Part shown: one piece after another, positions 8,803 to 17,448 of the stretch
Layout of the letters: each line of letters begins with the position of its first letter
Position numbering within the stretch: position 1 is the first letter of the stretch
Assembly: GCA_025056255.1 (NCBI GenBank)
Contig: JANWVT010000005.1
Span: forward strand, 129,001-193,000
Direction of reading: 5' to 3'
DNA: 64,000 nucleotides
Origin: Bernardetiaceae bacterium
GTDB taxonomy: Bacteria; Bacteroidota; Bacteroidia; Cytophagales; Thermoflexibacteraceae
The notes under the pieces: model-generated
Told to the model about the DNA's origin: nothing
The model's database searches: none
What the model saw: the letters and a program-made list of their open reading frames with translations, nothing else
Translations under genes and position numbers: made by a program

Positions 8803-9597
8803 TTAGCTGTTTTCAGGCAGTTGATAGCCTTTTTCCGACAGCCCTATGCCAAACAAGGCAAAGTCGTACCGGACAGGGTCTTGCGGATTGAAGCGGCGCA
8901 AATTAGCAGTGAGTTCTAAGGCTGCCTGCCAATCGTTGCGCGGTCGCTTCAACAAACCTAATTTAGTAGCTACACGCGCCACGTGAACATCTAAGGGGCA
9001 AACTAACTGTGCTGGGCGAATTTGCTGCCAACAACCAAAGTCTACACCTGCTTCATCGCGGCGTACCATCCACCGCAAAAACATGTTCAGCCGCTTGCAA
9101 GCAGACTTTCGCTCTGGCGTGGCTATGTGCTTGCGCGTACGCCAAGGAGCCTCTTCCAAACTAAAAAAAAGCCGATGAAAGTAAATAAGCCCTTTTTCTA
9201 CAGTTGGGTCAGTGGGAGTCATGCCGTTGCTAAACGCAGTTTCTAAACTTTCGTAGCGCTCGTAGTACCAACGTAAAAAATGTACGAAATATAATAAATC
9301 AGTGCCATTGAAGGTGCGATGTACAAAATTTTGTAGAGCAGCCAACTCATCGGGCTGGTGATATAACACAAATCGGTAAGGAGCACCTCCCATTAGCGCA
9401 ACAATTTTTTCTGCACTGCGAACAATGGTTTGCCGCTGACCCCATGCCAAGATAGCAGCAAATAAGCCCGTGATTTCTCGGTCTTGCAGTTGCTTGAACC
9501 GATGTGGAATCTGAATAGGGTCGTGTGCGATAAAAGCAGGACGATTATAATAGGCAACTGCTCTATCGAGTAAGTCCTGCAAATCTACCTTGCGCAT
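8803..9597 (-). CDS. DUF2400 / TIGR02757 family protein
   Basis: A 264-residue protein of the TIGR02757 family, widespread in Bacteroidota and epsilonproteobacteria and of unknown function. Recognisable stretches are DPIQIPHRF, EITGLFAAILAWGQRQTI, LNMFLRWMVRRDEAGVDFGCW, LVCPLDVHVARVATKLGL and the C-terminal DPVRYDFALFGIG. The LRWMVR...PLDVHV...DPVRYDFAL pattern recalls the helical core of HhH-GPD DNA glycosylases; this is an inference from pattern, not a demonstrated activity. It follows the secreted-protein gene by 73 bases in the same direction and may be co-transcribed. Confidence 0.8.
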   Translation of the reverse strand: MRKVDLQDLLDRAVAYYNRPAFIAHDPIQIPHRFKQLQDREITGLFAAILAWGQRQTIVRSAEKIVALMGGAPYRFVLYHQPDELAALQNFVHRTFNGTDLLYFVHFLRWYYERYESLETAFSNGMTPTDPTVEKGLIYFHRLFFSLEEAPWRTRKHIATPERKSACKRLNMFLRWMVRRDEAGVDFGCWQQIRPAQLVCPLDVHVARVATKLGLLKRPRNDWQAALELTANLRRFNPQDPVRYDFALFGIGLSEKGYQLPENS

Positions 9598-9670
9598 AAG
9601 TGCTTTAACAATGCCTCCTCAAATGTATAGCAGGTTGAGTAAAATGAATTGAGCGCGCTATCAGCAGTAC

Positions 9671-11059
9671 TTACATTCCCACACGTACCAGTCTCAAGCT
9701 GCGGTATTCTCCTTTGGCGTTTTTGGCGGGATAGACCCAGCCGATGTCGCCGTTGGCATAGGTAAATAGGTCTTCGCTTTCCATAAAGTCCGTAGCAAGG
9801 CTTTCGGGCTTGCGCACCACCTCGCCGCGTGCATTGAGCAACACCCACTCACATCGCTGTTGGTTGCGGTCGCCCCAACGCGGGGTCTTAGCAGTAGGTT
9901 CTTTCTTCCAAATCATAAACAAATAGTCGCCTATCCATGCTGAACGGATAATGAGCGGATTTTTGTTAGTGTCGCGCTCTTCAATAACGGGCAACAATTT
10001 CCATGGATGTCTCATCGTTTTGCCGGAAATAATCAGCAGCCCGGGATAGTAAACGCCTGTTTTGCCGCGTTGTGAAAAACTGATGTAGTACTGGTTGTTT
10101 TTCAGGCTCAGGCTGCCCAACGTGCCGTAGGTAATGCCTTTTTGATTAGATGCCATTGGATGCACACAATTACCCGTAGGCGACCAATAGGGGAAATGGT
10201 TAAACTCAGTTTTGGTAGTATCGCCATATTTTGCCTTTTGTTCGGTAACACGGTGCAGCGAAATGCCTTCGGGGTAACCATCACCCAAAGCGGCAGTAAC
10301 AATGTGCCCGTCGTGGACTAACAAACGCTGGTCTAAACTGTGGCTAACGCCCCAATTCCAAATTACACGGAAATTACTGCCGTCTAAGTTCATTTGTACC
10401 AACATATCACCCTGATGAACGTCGCGCTTTTGTTCGTTGTCGCTCCATTCCTGCTGATGAGCAAAAATGAAGATGTACTTGTCCGCAGAGGCGACCAATC
10501 GGGCGCTGCCCCAATCCATCGGGGTGAATTTTGCACCCTTTTGGGTATATGGATGTACATGCCCGATGACTAACTGCTCAAAGAGTTGCTTCCACTGCTT
10601 GTCAAATCCGACGACCATCAGCGTATCGCCATAGGCAAGCCCAATGGCTGCCCCTGCACTGCTTTGGCAAAAACCTGCCAGCCGTGCGCGGGGAAACTTT
10701 TTGATGTCTTTGATAAACTGCCCGTTGGCAGCGATTCGAGAGATATGTACCTGCGGAATGTTTTGTTCAGATTGCCATGAAACCGACATTGCCGTTTTGT
10801 TTGGCTGCTTCGGTGTCGGCTTGGTAACCCAGTAAGACTGCCAAGCAATGAGCAGAGAGTTGTCCTTTTGCGGCACTGCTACGCAAACAGGATTCTTCTC
10901 TACTACGGAAGAGAACTCATCAAAAACATCGTCTAAGGGATAGGCAACAGGTGCAGGTAGTTGGATAGTGGTGGTTTTCCACTTTACCGCAGGCAGATTT
11001 TGAGCGGCAACAGCCCAAGGCAACAGGGCAGCCATCATCATTTTGACAAACCTCATCAT
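9671..11059 (-). CDS. Secreted protein of unknown function, possibly a beta propeller
   Basis: A 462-residue protein with a clear signal peptide (hydrophobic stretch ending LLPWAVAAQ). I do not recognise the family. The mature part is rich in short strands separated by Gly/Asn/Asp turns and repeated W/Y-x-G patterns (SLLIAWQSYWV, KYIFIFAHQQEW, HIVTAALGDGYPEG, YYISFSQRGKTGVYYPG, DYLFMIWKKEP), consistent with a beta propeller of roughly 50-70-residue blades. No catalytic motif is evident. Export to the periplasm or cell surface is likely. The ATG pair at the start leaves the exact first residue open. The next gene upstream ends 181 bases away. Confidence 0.65.
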   Translation of the reverse strand: MMRFVKMMMAALLPWAVAAQNLPAVKWKTTTIQLPAPVAYPLDDVFDEFSSVVEKNPVCVAVPQKDNSLLIAWQSYWVTKPTPKQPNKTAMSVSWQSEQNIPQVHISRIAANGQFIKDIKKFPRARLAGFCQSSAGAAIGLAYGDTLMVVGFDKQWKQLFEQLVIGHVHPYTQKGAKFTPMDWGSARLVASADKYIFIFAHQQEWSDNEQKRDVHQGDMLVQMNLDGSNFRVIWNWGVSHSLDQRLLVHDGHIVTAALGDGYPEGISLHRVTEQKAKYGDTTKTEFNHFPYWSPTGNCVHPMASNQKGITYGTLGSLSLKNNQYYISFSQRGKTGVYYPGLLIISGKTMRHPWKLLPVIEERDTNKNPLIIRSAWIGDYLFMIWKKEPTAKTPRWGDRNQQRCEWVLLNARGEVVRKPESLATDFMESEDLFTYANGDIGWVYPAKNAKGEYRSLRLVRVGM

Positions 11060-11240
11060 AAACCAAGAAAGTTGATTGACAAGGTTTAATACCGTTCGCA
11101 GGCAAATGTTCCCTCAACAGAAAAAAATCCATAGCAATGCCTTACGCATCTTTAGCGGAAGTATCATTTTAACTACGGTGTAGTTAGTTTTTAAATGCTC
11201 TGCAATAAAAGAAACAAGAGAGTGGCACTCCCCAGTTAGC

Positions 11241-13322
11241 CTATTCGTTGCGATTTTGGATAAGTCCTTTATAGTAAGCAACTTTTGCTGAGTCTCCTAA
11301 AAGTTGGTTTGTAGCAATTAGGTTTTGTAGCAATTCTGCTGTTTTATACTTGCTGAAAGCTTTCTCAAATGCTTCATTAGCGCGCTTGTAGTCTTTCATG
11401 CGGAAGTAACAATTGCCCAATCCATTTTGTACATAGTAATCACCTGCCCTAATAGAATCAGCCTTAGCAAAGTACTCTACCGCCTTATCATATTTTTTTA
11501 TCATCAGATGAGAAATACCTAAGTCTCGATTAATATAAAACTTGCCAATTTCAGAAGTCATATGAGGCATGGCAGCTTCAAATAAAGAAATAGCACGCCG
11601 GTAGTTTCTAACATCAAAAAATACTTCTCCGATATGTTTGTAAACATACCCTAACGAGGGATAATATATTTTCACACGTTTAAGTGTGTAATTATTCCAT
11701 GATAATTCAATATGGTCAGTCTTAAACTCATTAAAGCTTTCATTAAAATAATATGATGCAAAACGTAATCCATTTTCAAGGGCATGTTCTGCTTGCTCCA
11801 AATCTCCTTTTAAAAGGAATAAATGCCCTTTCTTTATCCAATAAAAAGGGTCTAATGAATCTAACTTAGTCATATTATTCGCATACTTTTCAGCCGTTGC
11901 AATTGATATCGGATCTCTTTTGATAATAGCTTTTTCATAGGCTGCAGCAAGTAAAAATCTATTAAGAAAAACACTATTAGGACTAACCTTTTCGTCTATT
12001 GAACAAAGGGTAATAATATCTTTCCATGCTGGCACCCTAGCATAGCTTTTATGAATAAAAAATATCAGTAAAGCCGCAGTAGCTATTGAGGTAATTATCT
12101 TTCTCAAAAATACAGACGATTTTACAGTAAACAACTTGACCACAAAGGCTCCTAAAAACAAACACCACCCCCATGACATAGTAAATGCTAAGCGCTCACC
12201 CATGGCATTAACAAAAGGAATAATTACATGAGAGAATATAGATAAGCCTGCCAAATAACATAGTAAACCATATGCACCCACATCCTTTGATTTAAAATTT
12301 TTAAAAATGTAATACCCTATCGTAAGGTAGCCCATTACAGTTAGTATAGCTTTCCAGTGCCAAATTTCTACAAAAGGTATATCATCGTAGAAATATGAGA
12401 AGGTAAGTTGATAAGGAAATAACATCAGTTGCAAATATTTACCATTGATATACAAAATAGTCCCCCACTTTTTGCTCCAAGTTTCAATAAGTAATAATGG
12501 ATTTTGTGCATGTGTAATAGGAGTCCATGGTAAAGATTCATTTGCCAAAACTAAGTGGCGAACTAACATGAAAATGGCAAAGCCTACTAAGAAAGGTATT
12601 GTGTTTTTTAAAATATCAGCTACTCGCAAAGAAGAGAAAAAATAGTAGGTTAGTGGTATAATGCCCAAAAAAACAACTGCAGTTTCCTTAGAAAAAAGCC
12701 CTAATGGATAAAAAATAGCTGCAAAATACTTATACTTCACGTTTCCAGTCTTGATATGTCGTGCAACATTATAAAGTGCACAAATGGCGAAAAATAAGGA
12801 TAAAAGTTCATCTCTACTTTTGAGATTACACACCACCTCCGTATGAATGGGATGTATAGTAAAAATGATGCTGCTTAATAAAGCGATATATCTTCTTTGC
12901 TGACCTAACAAAAGAATAAGTGTATGATAACTAAAAACACAAAGCAGTGTATAAAAAATAAGTTGAGTCCAATGAAAACCAGCAGGCTCCAATCCAAACA
13001 GTTCATAGTCCAAAGCAAAGCTAATCATTGTTAGAGGGCGGTATGCTTCAATAGCATAGTTCATCGTTGTATCACCTTTCCACAAAGTGGTTTTCAAAAG
13101 ATGTGGGATGCCTTCTACTCCTTTGTGTACAAATGAGTTATCTACTATTGCTCGACTATCATCAAATACAAATCCAAGCTGTCCTACGCGATGATAAATG
13201 CCAAGACATAAACCAATAATTAATAAAACAGCTGATAAGTTGTAATGTTGAGAAATTTTAGAGCGCAACAACAATAACCAATTGTTCATAAATTCAACAA
13301 TAGTATGATAAATGTTAGGCAA
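11241..13322 (-). CDS. Tmtc-like polytopic membrane protein with C-terminal TPRs
   Basis: A 693-residue protein. The first 430 residues hold about ten membrane segments with the Tmtc/GT-C glycosyltransferase-like features FVFDDSRAIVDN in the first periplasmic loop and TIHPIHTEVVCNLKSRDELL. The last 220 residues are TPR helices (EQAEHALENGL, YRRAISLFEAAMP, YDKAVEYFAKAD, YKRANEAFEKAF). GT-C proteins move sugars from lipid-linked donors to proteins; that activity is inferred only from the fold. The gene is visibly AT-richer than its neighbours: three 60-base lines counted by hand give 32-37% GC against 45% for one in mtaB. MNNWLL at 13289 is an alternative start. It follows mtaB by 53 bases. Confidence 0.72.
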   Translation of the reverse strand: MPNIYHTIVEFMNNWLLLLRSKISQHYNLSAVLLIIGLCLGIYHRVGQLGFVFDDSRAIVDNSFVHKGVEGIPHLLKTTLWKGDTTMNYAIEAYRPLTMISFALDYELFGLEPAGFHWTQLIFYTLLCVFSYHTLILLLGQQRRYIALLSSIIFTIHPIHTEVVCNLKSRDELLSLFFAICALYNVARHIKTGNVKYKYFAAIFYPLGLFSKETAVVFLGIIPLTYYFFSSLRVADILKNTIPFLVGFAIFMLVRHLVLANESLPWTPITHAQNPLLLIETWSKKWGTILYINGKYLQLMLFPYQLTFSYFYDDIPFVEIWHWKAILTVMGYLTIGYYIFKNFKSKDVGAYGLLCYLAGLSIFSHVIIPFVNAMGERLAFTMSWGWCLFLGAFVVKLFTVKSSVFLRKIITSIATAALLIFFIHKSYARVPAWKDIITLCSIDEKVSPNSVFLNRFLLAAAYEKAIIKRDPISIATAEKYANNMTKLDSLDPFYWIKKGHLFLLKGDLEQAEHALENGLRFASYYFNESFNEFKTDHIELSWNNYTLKRVKIYYPSLGYVYKHIGEVFFDVRNYRRAISLFEAAMPHMTSEIGKFYINRDLGISHLMIKKYDKAVEYFAKADSIRAGDYYVQNGLGNCYFRMKDYKRANEAFEKAFSKYKTAELLQNLIATNQLLGDSAKVAYYKGLIQNRNE

Positions 13323-13375
13323 AGATCAGTTTTAGAATTTAAACAAGTCTCTAAAAAGTTTTTGACATGTAGCAT

Positions 13376-14701
13376 TTATACCTTTTCCCACACAAGCTCT
13401 GGTTCAGTTACTTCCATGTAGCCTTCGGGATTAATGCCGGTCATTTGTACAGTTTTCAGTTCGCCAACGAGCAAAGGGTCGTATTTAGCAGCTACGCGTA
13501 CATAGTTTTCTGTAAACCCATACATCATGCCATTCTCTACGTCGTTTTCGAACAATACAACTGCTTGTTTGCCGATATTTTGTTCGTAGAAATAGCGGCG
13601 CTTTTTGTCGGAGAGGATGTGGAGCATGCGCGAACGTTCGGCACGAATTTTCTCTGGAACGCGCCCTTGCATAGTAGCCGCTGGCGTATTGATGCGTTCC
13701 GAATAAGTAAACACATGCAAGTAAGACACATCTAATTCGTTGAGGAACTGATAGGTTTGCAAGAAGTCTTCGTCTGTTTCGCCAGGAAAACCGACAATTA
13801 CATCTACGCCAATACAGCAGTTAGGCATTAACTCCTTAATTTTTGCTACGCGCTCGGCGTAAAGTTCTCGGCGATAGCGACGACGCATCAGCCCTAAAAT
13901 CTTATTGCTGCCCGACTGCAAGGGAACGTGAAAGTGTGGCACAAACTTTTGAGACTGCGCCACAAAGCTAATAATTTCATCGGTGAGCAGGTTAGGTTCG
14001 ATGGAAGAGATGCGAAAGCGTTCAATGCCATCTATCTGTTCTAATTGGCGAATCAGTTCAATGAACCGATATTGGCGCTTGCCGTTAATAATGCCATAGT
14101 CGCCTGTATTTACCCCTGTTAGCACTATTTCTCTCACTTCGCCTGAGGCAGCAATTTCACGAGCTTTGGCAAGAATGTTTTCGGGGGTATCGCTGCGGCT
14201 TGCTCCGCGTGCCAGTGGGATGGTACAAAAAGAGCAATTGTAATTGCAACCGTCTTGTACTTTCAGAAAGGTGCGGGTGCGGTCGCCATAGGAGTAAGCA
14301 GCGTGAAACTGTTGGTTTACACGTGCAATGTCGCCTGCAAATATTTGTGGGGCAGCAGGGCGTACGAATCCATCGAGTAGTTCTATTAGCTGGAACTTTT
14401 CTGCTGCACCCAACACAGCATCTACACCGGGTATTTCGGCAATTTCACGGGGCTTGAGCTGGGCATAGCAACCTATTACTGCTACGTATCCGTCAGGAGA
14501 AATTTTACGCGCCTCTTTAACTATTTTGCGGCATTTTTTATCTGCATTTTCTGTAACAGAGCAAGTGTTGATAATGAAAATATCTGGAGAGTCAGTAAAA
14601 TCTACTTTTTGGTAACCGCGTTGCTCAAACAAGCGAGCAATAGTAGAAGTTTCTGAATAGTTCAACTTGCAACCCAGTGTGTAAAAAGCTACTTTTTTCA
14701 T
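13376..14701 (-). CDS. mtaB: tRNA (N6-threonylcarbamoyladenosine-37) methylthiotransferase MtaB
   Basis: A 441-residue radical-SAM methylthiotransferase that converts t6A37 to ms2t6A in tRNAs reading ANN codons. The N-terminal UPF0004 domain has Cys residues in TLGCKLN, NTCSVT and GCYAQ for the auxiliary 4Fe-4S cluster. The radical-SAM core carries CNYNCSFCTIP, and a TRAM-like domain closes the C terminus. GCKLN rather than GCQMN points to MtaB rather than MiaB or RimO. The start was put at MKKVAFYTLGCK (14701); the longer open frame upstream would run through the greA promoter region and has no homologous sequence. Confidence 0.92.
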   Translation of the reverse strand: MKKVAFYTLGCKLNYSETSTIARLFEQRGYQKVDFTDSPDIFIINTCSVTENADKKCRKIVKEARKISPDGYVAVIGCYAQLKPREIAEIPGVDAVLGAAEKFQLIELLDGFVRPAAPQIFAGDIARVNQQFHAAYSYGDRTRTFLKVQDGCNYNCSFCTIPLARGASRSDTPENILAKAREIAASGEVREIVLTGVNTGDYGIINGKRQYRFIELIRQLEQIDGIERFRISSIEPNLLTDEIISFVAQSQKFVPHFHVPLQSGSNKILGLMRRRYRRELYAERVAKIKELMPNCCIGVDVIVGFPGETDEDFLQTYQFLNELDVSYLHVFTYSERINTPAATMQGRVPEKIRAERSRMLHILSDKKRRYFYEQNIGKQAVVLFENDVENGMMYGFTENYVRVAAKYDPLLVGELKTVQMTGINPEGYMEVTEPELVWEKV

Positions 14702-14702
14702 A

Positions 14703-14733
14703 TTGCAAATTTCGATAATAATTTGTAGTTTTG
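14703..14733 (+). promoter_or_regulatory. Bacteroidota-type promoter of greA
   Basis: TTG at 14703-14705 and TAGTTTTG at 14726-14733, separated by 20 bases, match the -33 TTG / -7 TAnnTTTG consensus used by the primary sigma factor of Bacteroidota at the preferred spacing. Transcription would begin near 14740, giving greA a leader of about 90 bases that contains the hairpin at 14751-14790. Confidence 0.65.
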
Positions 14734-14750
14734 CATAAGTTGATATGTTC

Positions 14751-14790
14751 AATAACGGTTTCCGGAGCGGTAAGCCGTTATTATTTTTTT
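14751..14790 (+). terminator. Terminator-like hairpin in the greA leader (possible attenuator)
   Basis: The 8-bp stem AATAACGG / CCGTTATT (14751-14758 and 14775-14782) with a 16-base loop is followed by A and seven T (14784-14790), a classic intrinsic-terminator shape on the plus strand. No plus-strand gene lies upstream, since mtaB points the other way. The only transcript it can stop is the one starting at the promoter 14703-14733, some 40 bases before the greA start codon. It cannot serve mtaB because the T tract is on the wrong side. Confidence 0.65.
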
Positions 14791-14828
14791 CTACCACATC
14801 ATTATCCATTTTATAATAGAGTGAAAAT

Positions 14829-15296
14829 ATGCCAACGTATTACACAGCCGAAGGCTTACAGAAGCTGAAGGATGAACTGCACGAGTTGCGCACAAAGGGA
14901 CGTGCGGAAATTGCTCGGCAAATTGCCGAAGCGCGCGACAAGGGAGATTTGAGCGAAAATGCCGAATATGACGCGGCAAAAGATGCTCAAGGCTTGTTAG
15001 AGCTTAAAATATCCAAATTGGAAGAGTTGATAGCACAAGCTCGTGTCATAGACGAATCCATGATTGATACCTCTAAGGTTTCTATTTTGTCGAAGGTAAA
15101 AATCAAAAACAAAGCCAACGGACAACTCATGGAATACACGTTAGTATCGGAAGAAGAAGCAGATTTGAAATCGGGCAAGATATCGGTCAAATCGCCGATA
15201 GGGCAAGGATTACTGGGCAAAAAACAAGGAGAAACCGCTCAGGTAACTACACCACGCGGCAAAGTTGAGTTCGAAATTTTGGAAATTAGCCGCTGA
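14829..15296 (+). CDS. greA: Transcription elongation factor GreA
   Basis: A 155-residue GreA/GreB-family factor that rescues backtracked RNA polymerase by stimulating transcript cleavage. The N-terminal coiled coil (residues 8-75) carries the tip motif GDLSENAEYDAAKDAQ with the acidic pair needed for Mg2+ coordination in the polymerase channel. The C-terminal FKBP-like domain ends SPIGQGLLGKKQGETAQVTTPRG. Length is normal for GreA. It is the first gene of an operon with DUF502 (2 bases downstream) and radC, and its leader holds a possible attenuator. Confidence 0.95.
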   Translation: MPTYYTAEGLQKLKDELHELRTKGRAEIARQIAEARDKGDLSENAEYDAAKDAQGLLELKISKLEELIAQARVIDESMIDTSKVSILSKVKIKNKANGQLMEYTLVSEEEADLKSGKISVKSPIGQGLLGKKQGETAQVTTPRGKVEFEILEISR

Positions 15297-15298
15297 AA

Positions 15299-15877
15299 TT
15301 GAACAGCCTGCTTAAATATTTTTTCAGAGGGCTGCTGTTAGTAGTACCCATTGTACTGACAGTAGCTACTCTGGTTTTCATTTTCAATTGGTTAGACAGC
15401 ATGTTGCCCCTTAGCGTACGCGGGGTGGGGTTTTTCATCATTATTTTTGGCATTTCCCTAATTGGGTTGCTCACTTCTAAGCTCAAACTGTTGCAACCTT
15501 TTGTAAAATGGTTTGAAAATACGCTTGCTGAATTGCCAGTTGTGGGCTTGTTATACAGTTCGTTCAAAGAATTGGTGGCAGGTATTGTGGGCGAACAGCA
15601 AAAATTTACCCATCCGGTATTGGTTCGTTTAAACGCCGAAAATGAAGTGTTCCGCATCGGATTTATTACCCAACACGACCTCACACATGTAGGAATTGAT
15701 GAGCTGGTAGCAGTATTTTTTCCTCATTCCTACAACATTTCCGGCAATTTGTACTTAGTGCCTCGTAAAAATATTCAACCTCTGCCTGCACAAGGAGCCG
15801 AGACCATGCGTTTTCTTATGTCGGGTGGCGTAGTAGAGCTGAATCCTCATCGCGAAGAGACATCACAATCATCTTGA
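15299..15877 (+). CDS. DUF502 family inner-membrane protein
   Basis: A 192-residue DUF502 protein. Two membrane segments are visible (about residues 8-30 and 42-62: FRGLLLVVPIVLTVATLVFIF and VGFFIIIFGISLIGLL), then a soluble domain with the family pattern PVVGLLYSSFKELVAGIVG, RIGFITQHDL, VAVFFPHSYNISGNLYLVPR and MRFLMSGGVV. Function is unknown. The start is a TTG two bases after the greA stop; no ATG or GTG precedes the first membrane helix in frame, so translational coupling to greA is likely. Confidence 0.85.
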   Translation: MNSLLKYFFRGLLLVVPIVLTVATLVFIFNWLDSMLPLSVRGVGFFIIIFGISLIGLLTSKLKLLQPFVKWFENTLAELPVVGLLYSSFKELVAGIVGEQQKFTHPVLVRLNAENEVFRIGFITQHDLTHVGIDELVAVFFPHSYNISGNLYLVPRKNIQPLPAQGAETMRFLMSGGVVELNPHREETSQSS

Positions 15878-15886
15878 CTGGTCAGC

Positions 15887-16582
15887 ATGAAGGACGATTT
15901 TACTCCAATAAAAAAATGGGCAGAAGACGACCGTCCGCGCGAAAAGCTCCTATTAAAAGGAAAAGATGCGCTTTCTGATGCAGAGTTAATTGCAATTTTG
16001 TTAGGCTCAGGCACTACCTCTATCTCAGCTGTAGACTTAGCCAAACAAATATTAGCTGCTGCCGACCATAGCCTTTACAACCTTGCCAAGTTTTCCATTC
16101 AAGATTTGCAGCAATTTAAAGGCATCGGACAAGCCAAAGCAGTAACGCTTGCTGCTGCCTTAGAATTGGGCAGAAGGCGCAAAACTGCTGAAATACCCAA
16201 GCGTACACGCATCCGTTCTTCACAAGACACTTATAACCTCATTAGTCCTTATTTGGCTGATTTGCAACATGAAACATTCTGGGTGATACTGCTCAATCGC
16301 GCCAATGAAGTTATCCGAATACTCAATATTAGCCGTGGAGGCATAGCGGGCACCGTAGCAGACCCGAAAATAATATTCAAAGCTGCTCTCGAACATTTAG
16401 CAAGCAGTATCATACTTGTCCATAATCATCCTTCGGGCAATACCATGCCTAGCCAAGCCGATATAGCACTTACCCACAAAATAGTAGCTGCTGGTACAGT
16501 ACTCGACATAGCAGTGCTCGACCATCTGATTTACACCGACAGCGGCTATTTTAGCTTTCAAGACAAAAACATGATGCATTAG
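15887..16582 (+). CDS. radC: RadC/YeeS family JAMM-domain protein
   Basis: A 231-residue RadC-family protein. The N-terminal helix-hairpin-helix part (residues 10-95, SDAELIAILLGSGT, FKGIGQAKAVTLAAALELGRR) precedes a JAMM/MPN metallo-domain with its zinc signature HNHPSGNTMPSQAD (residues about 183-196) preceded by the conserved LNRANEVI. The family was once linked to DNA repair, but a direct repair role has not held up and its substrate is unknown. The start is 9 bases after the DUF502 stop. Its stop codon abuts that of the convergent nucleoside phosphorylase gene with no bases between. Confidence 0.92.
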   Translation: MKDDFTPIKKWAEDDRPREKLLLKGKDALSDAELIAILLGSGTTSISAVDLAKQILAAADHSLYNLAKFSIQDLQQFKGIGQAKAVTLAAALELGRRRKTAEIPKRTRIRSSQDTYNLISPYLADLQHETFWVILLNRANEVIRILNISRGGIAGTVADPKIIFKAALEHLASSIILVHNHPSGNTMPSQADIALTHKIVAAGTVLDIAVLDHLIYTDSGYFSFQDKNMMH

Positions 16583-17407
16583 TCAGCCAATTTCAATTTG
16601 TTGCAACATGCCTACTATCAGTTGTTCTAATTTCGGCTCTGCTCGTTGAGCTGCCTCCAGTACATCTTGCAAGGTTATTTTTTGAATTTTTCCGGGAGCA
16701 CACAAATCTGTAATCACTGATACAGCAAAAACAGGCAGTTGCATGTGTCGCGCTGTAATAACCTCTGGCACAGTGGACATGCCTACTGCATCTGCTCCCA
16801 TGATGCTCAGCATCCGATATTCAGCAGGCGTTTCTAAATTAGGTCCGGGAACACTGGCATACACGCCTTTGTGAAGGGGAATATTTCTTTCACGACCTAC
16901 TTTTTCGGCAAGTGCAATCAGTTCAGGGTCGTAAGGCTGGCTCATATCTGGGAATCGCTCGCCCAGCTCTGCAATGTTAGCCCCTCGCAAGGGATTATCT
17001 GGATGTAAGTTGATGTGGTCGTTGATAATCATTAAGTCGCTCAGACCGAAGTTGGGATGCAACCCCCCAGCAGCATTAGAGACAAACAATTGCCTAATTC
17101 CCAGCAGCTTCATTACCCTTACCGGAAAAACGACTTGGTGCATAGAGTAGCCCTCGTAGTAGTGTAGCCTGCCTTGCATCATCACTACTGGGTGAGAAGC
17201 AATAGTGCCAAACAACAGCCTACCGGGGTGCGCCTCAACAGTAGATATCGGGAAATAAGGCACTTCTGCATAGCTAATGCTACAGCTAATTTCCATACTG
17301 TTAGCCAGGCCACTCAGCCCAGTACCACAAATAATACCCGTTAGACAAGGGGCATCGGTGATACGACGGATATAATTGGCTGCTTCTTGAATTTGCTGAA
17401 ATGTCAT
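16583..17407 (-). CDS. punA: Purine nucleoside phosphorylase (trimeric type I)
   Basis: A 274-residue trimeric-type purine nucleoside phosphorylase, cleaving purine (deoxy)nucleosides with phosphate to base and (deoxy)ribose-1-phosphate. Motifs: IICGTGLSGLA (phosphate loop, usually GSGLG, here Thr for Ser), AHPGRLLFG, MQGRLHYYEGY, VSNAAGGLHP, and SVPGPNLETPAEYRML with the base-binding Glu. The base-contacting position that is Asn243 in the human enzyme reads Asp here (VSVITDLC). The human enzyme uses Asn there for 6-oxopurines and the N243D change broadens it to adenosine, so adenosine use is possible but not shown. It is divergent from the dihydroorotase-like gene. Confidence 0.9.
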   Translation of the reverse strand: MTFQQIQEAANYIRRITDAPCLTGIICGTGLSGLANSMEISCSISYAEVPYFPISTVEAHPGRLLFGTIASHPVVMMQGRLHYYEGYSMHQVVFPVRVMKLLGIRQLFVSNAAGGLHPNFGLSDLMIINDHINLHPDNPLRGANIAELGERFPDMSQPYDPELIALAEKVGRERNIPLHKGVYASVPGPNLETPAEYRMLSIMGADAVGMSTVPEVITARHMQLPVFAVSVITDLCAPGKIQKITLQDVLEAAQRAEPKLEQLIVGMLQQIEIG

Positions 17408-17426
17408 CTGGTTTTATGTATTTTTG
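17392..17426 (+). promoter_or_regulatory. Candidate promoter for the dihydroorotase-like gene
   Basis: TTTG at 17392-17395 and a perfect -7 box TATTTTTG at 17419-17426, 23 bases apart, which is at the long end for this promoter class. Transcription would begin near 17433, 16 bases before the ATG at 17449. The -33 element lies inside the start of the divergent phosphorylase gene. Confidence 0.45.
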
Positions 17427-17448
17427 CGCAATTTGTCGGCTGCCACCC

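Noticed and set aside
11170-11186. Palindrome TAACTAC-GGT-GTAGTTA followed by a short T run on the plus strand
   Set aside because: Considered as a terminator, but the T run is on the strand with no gene upstream; on the minus strand, where genes end, there is no T run. It may be an operator, with no supporting evidence.
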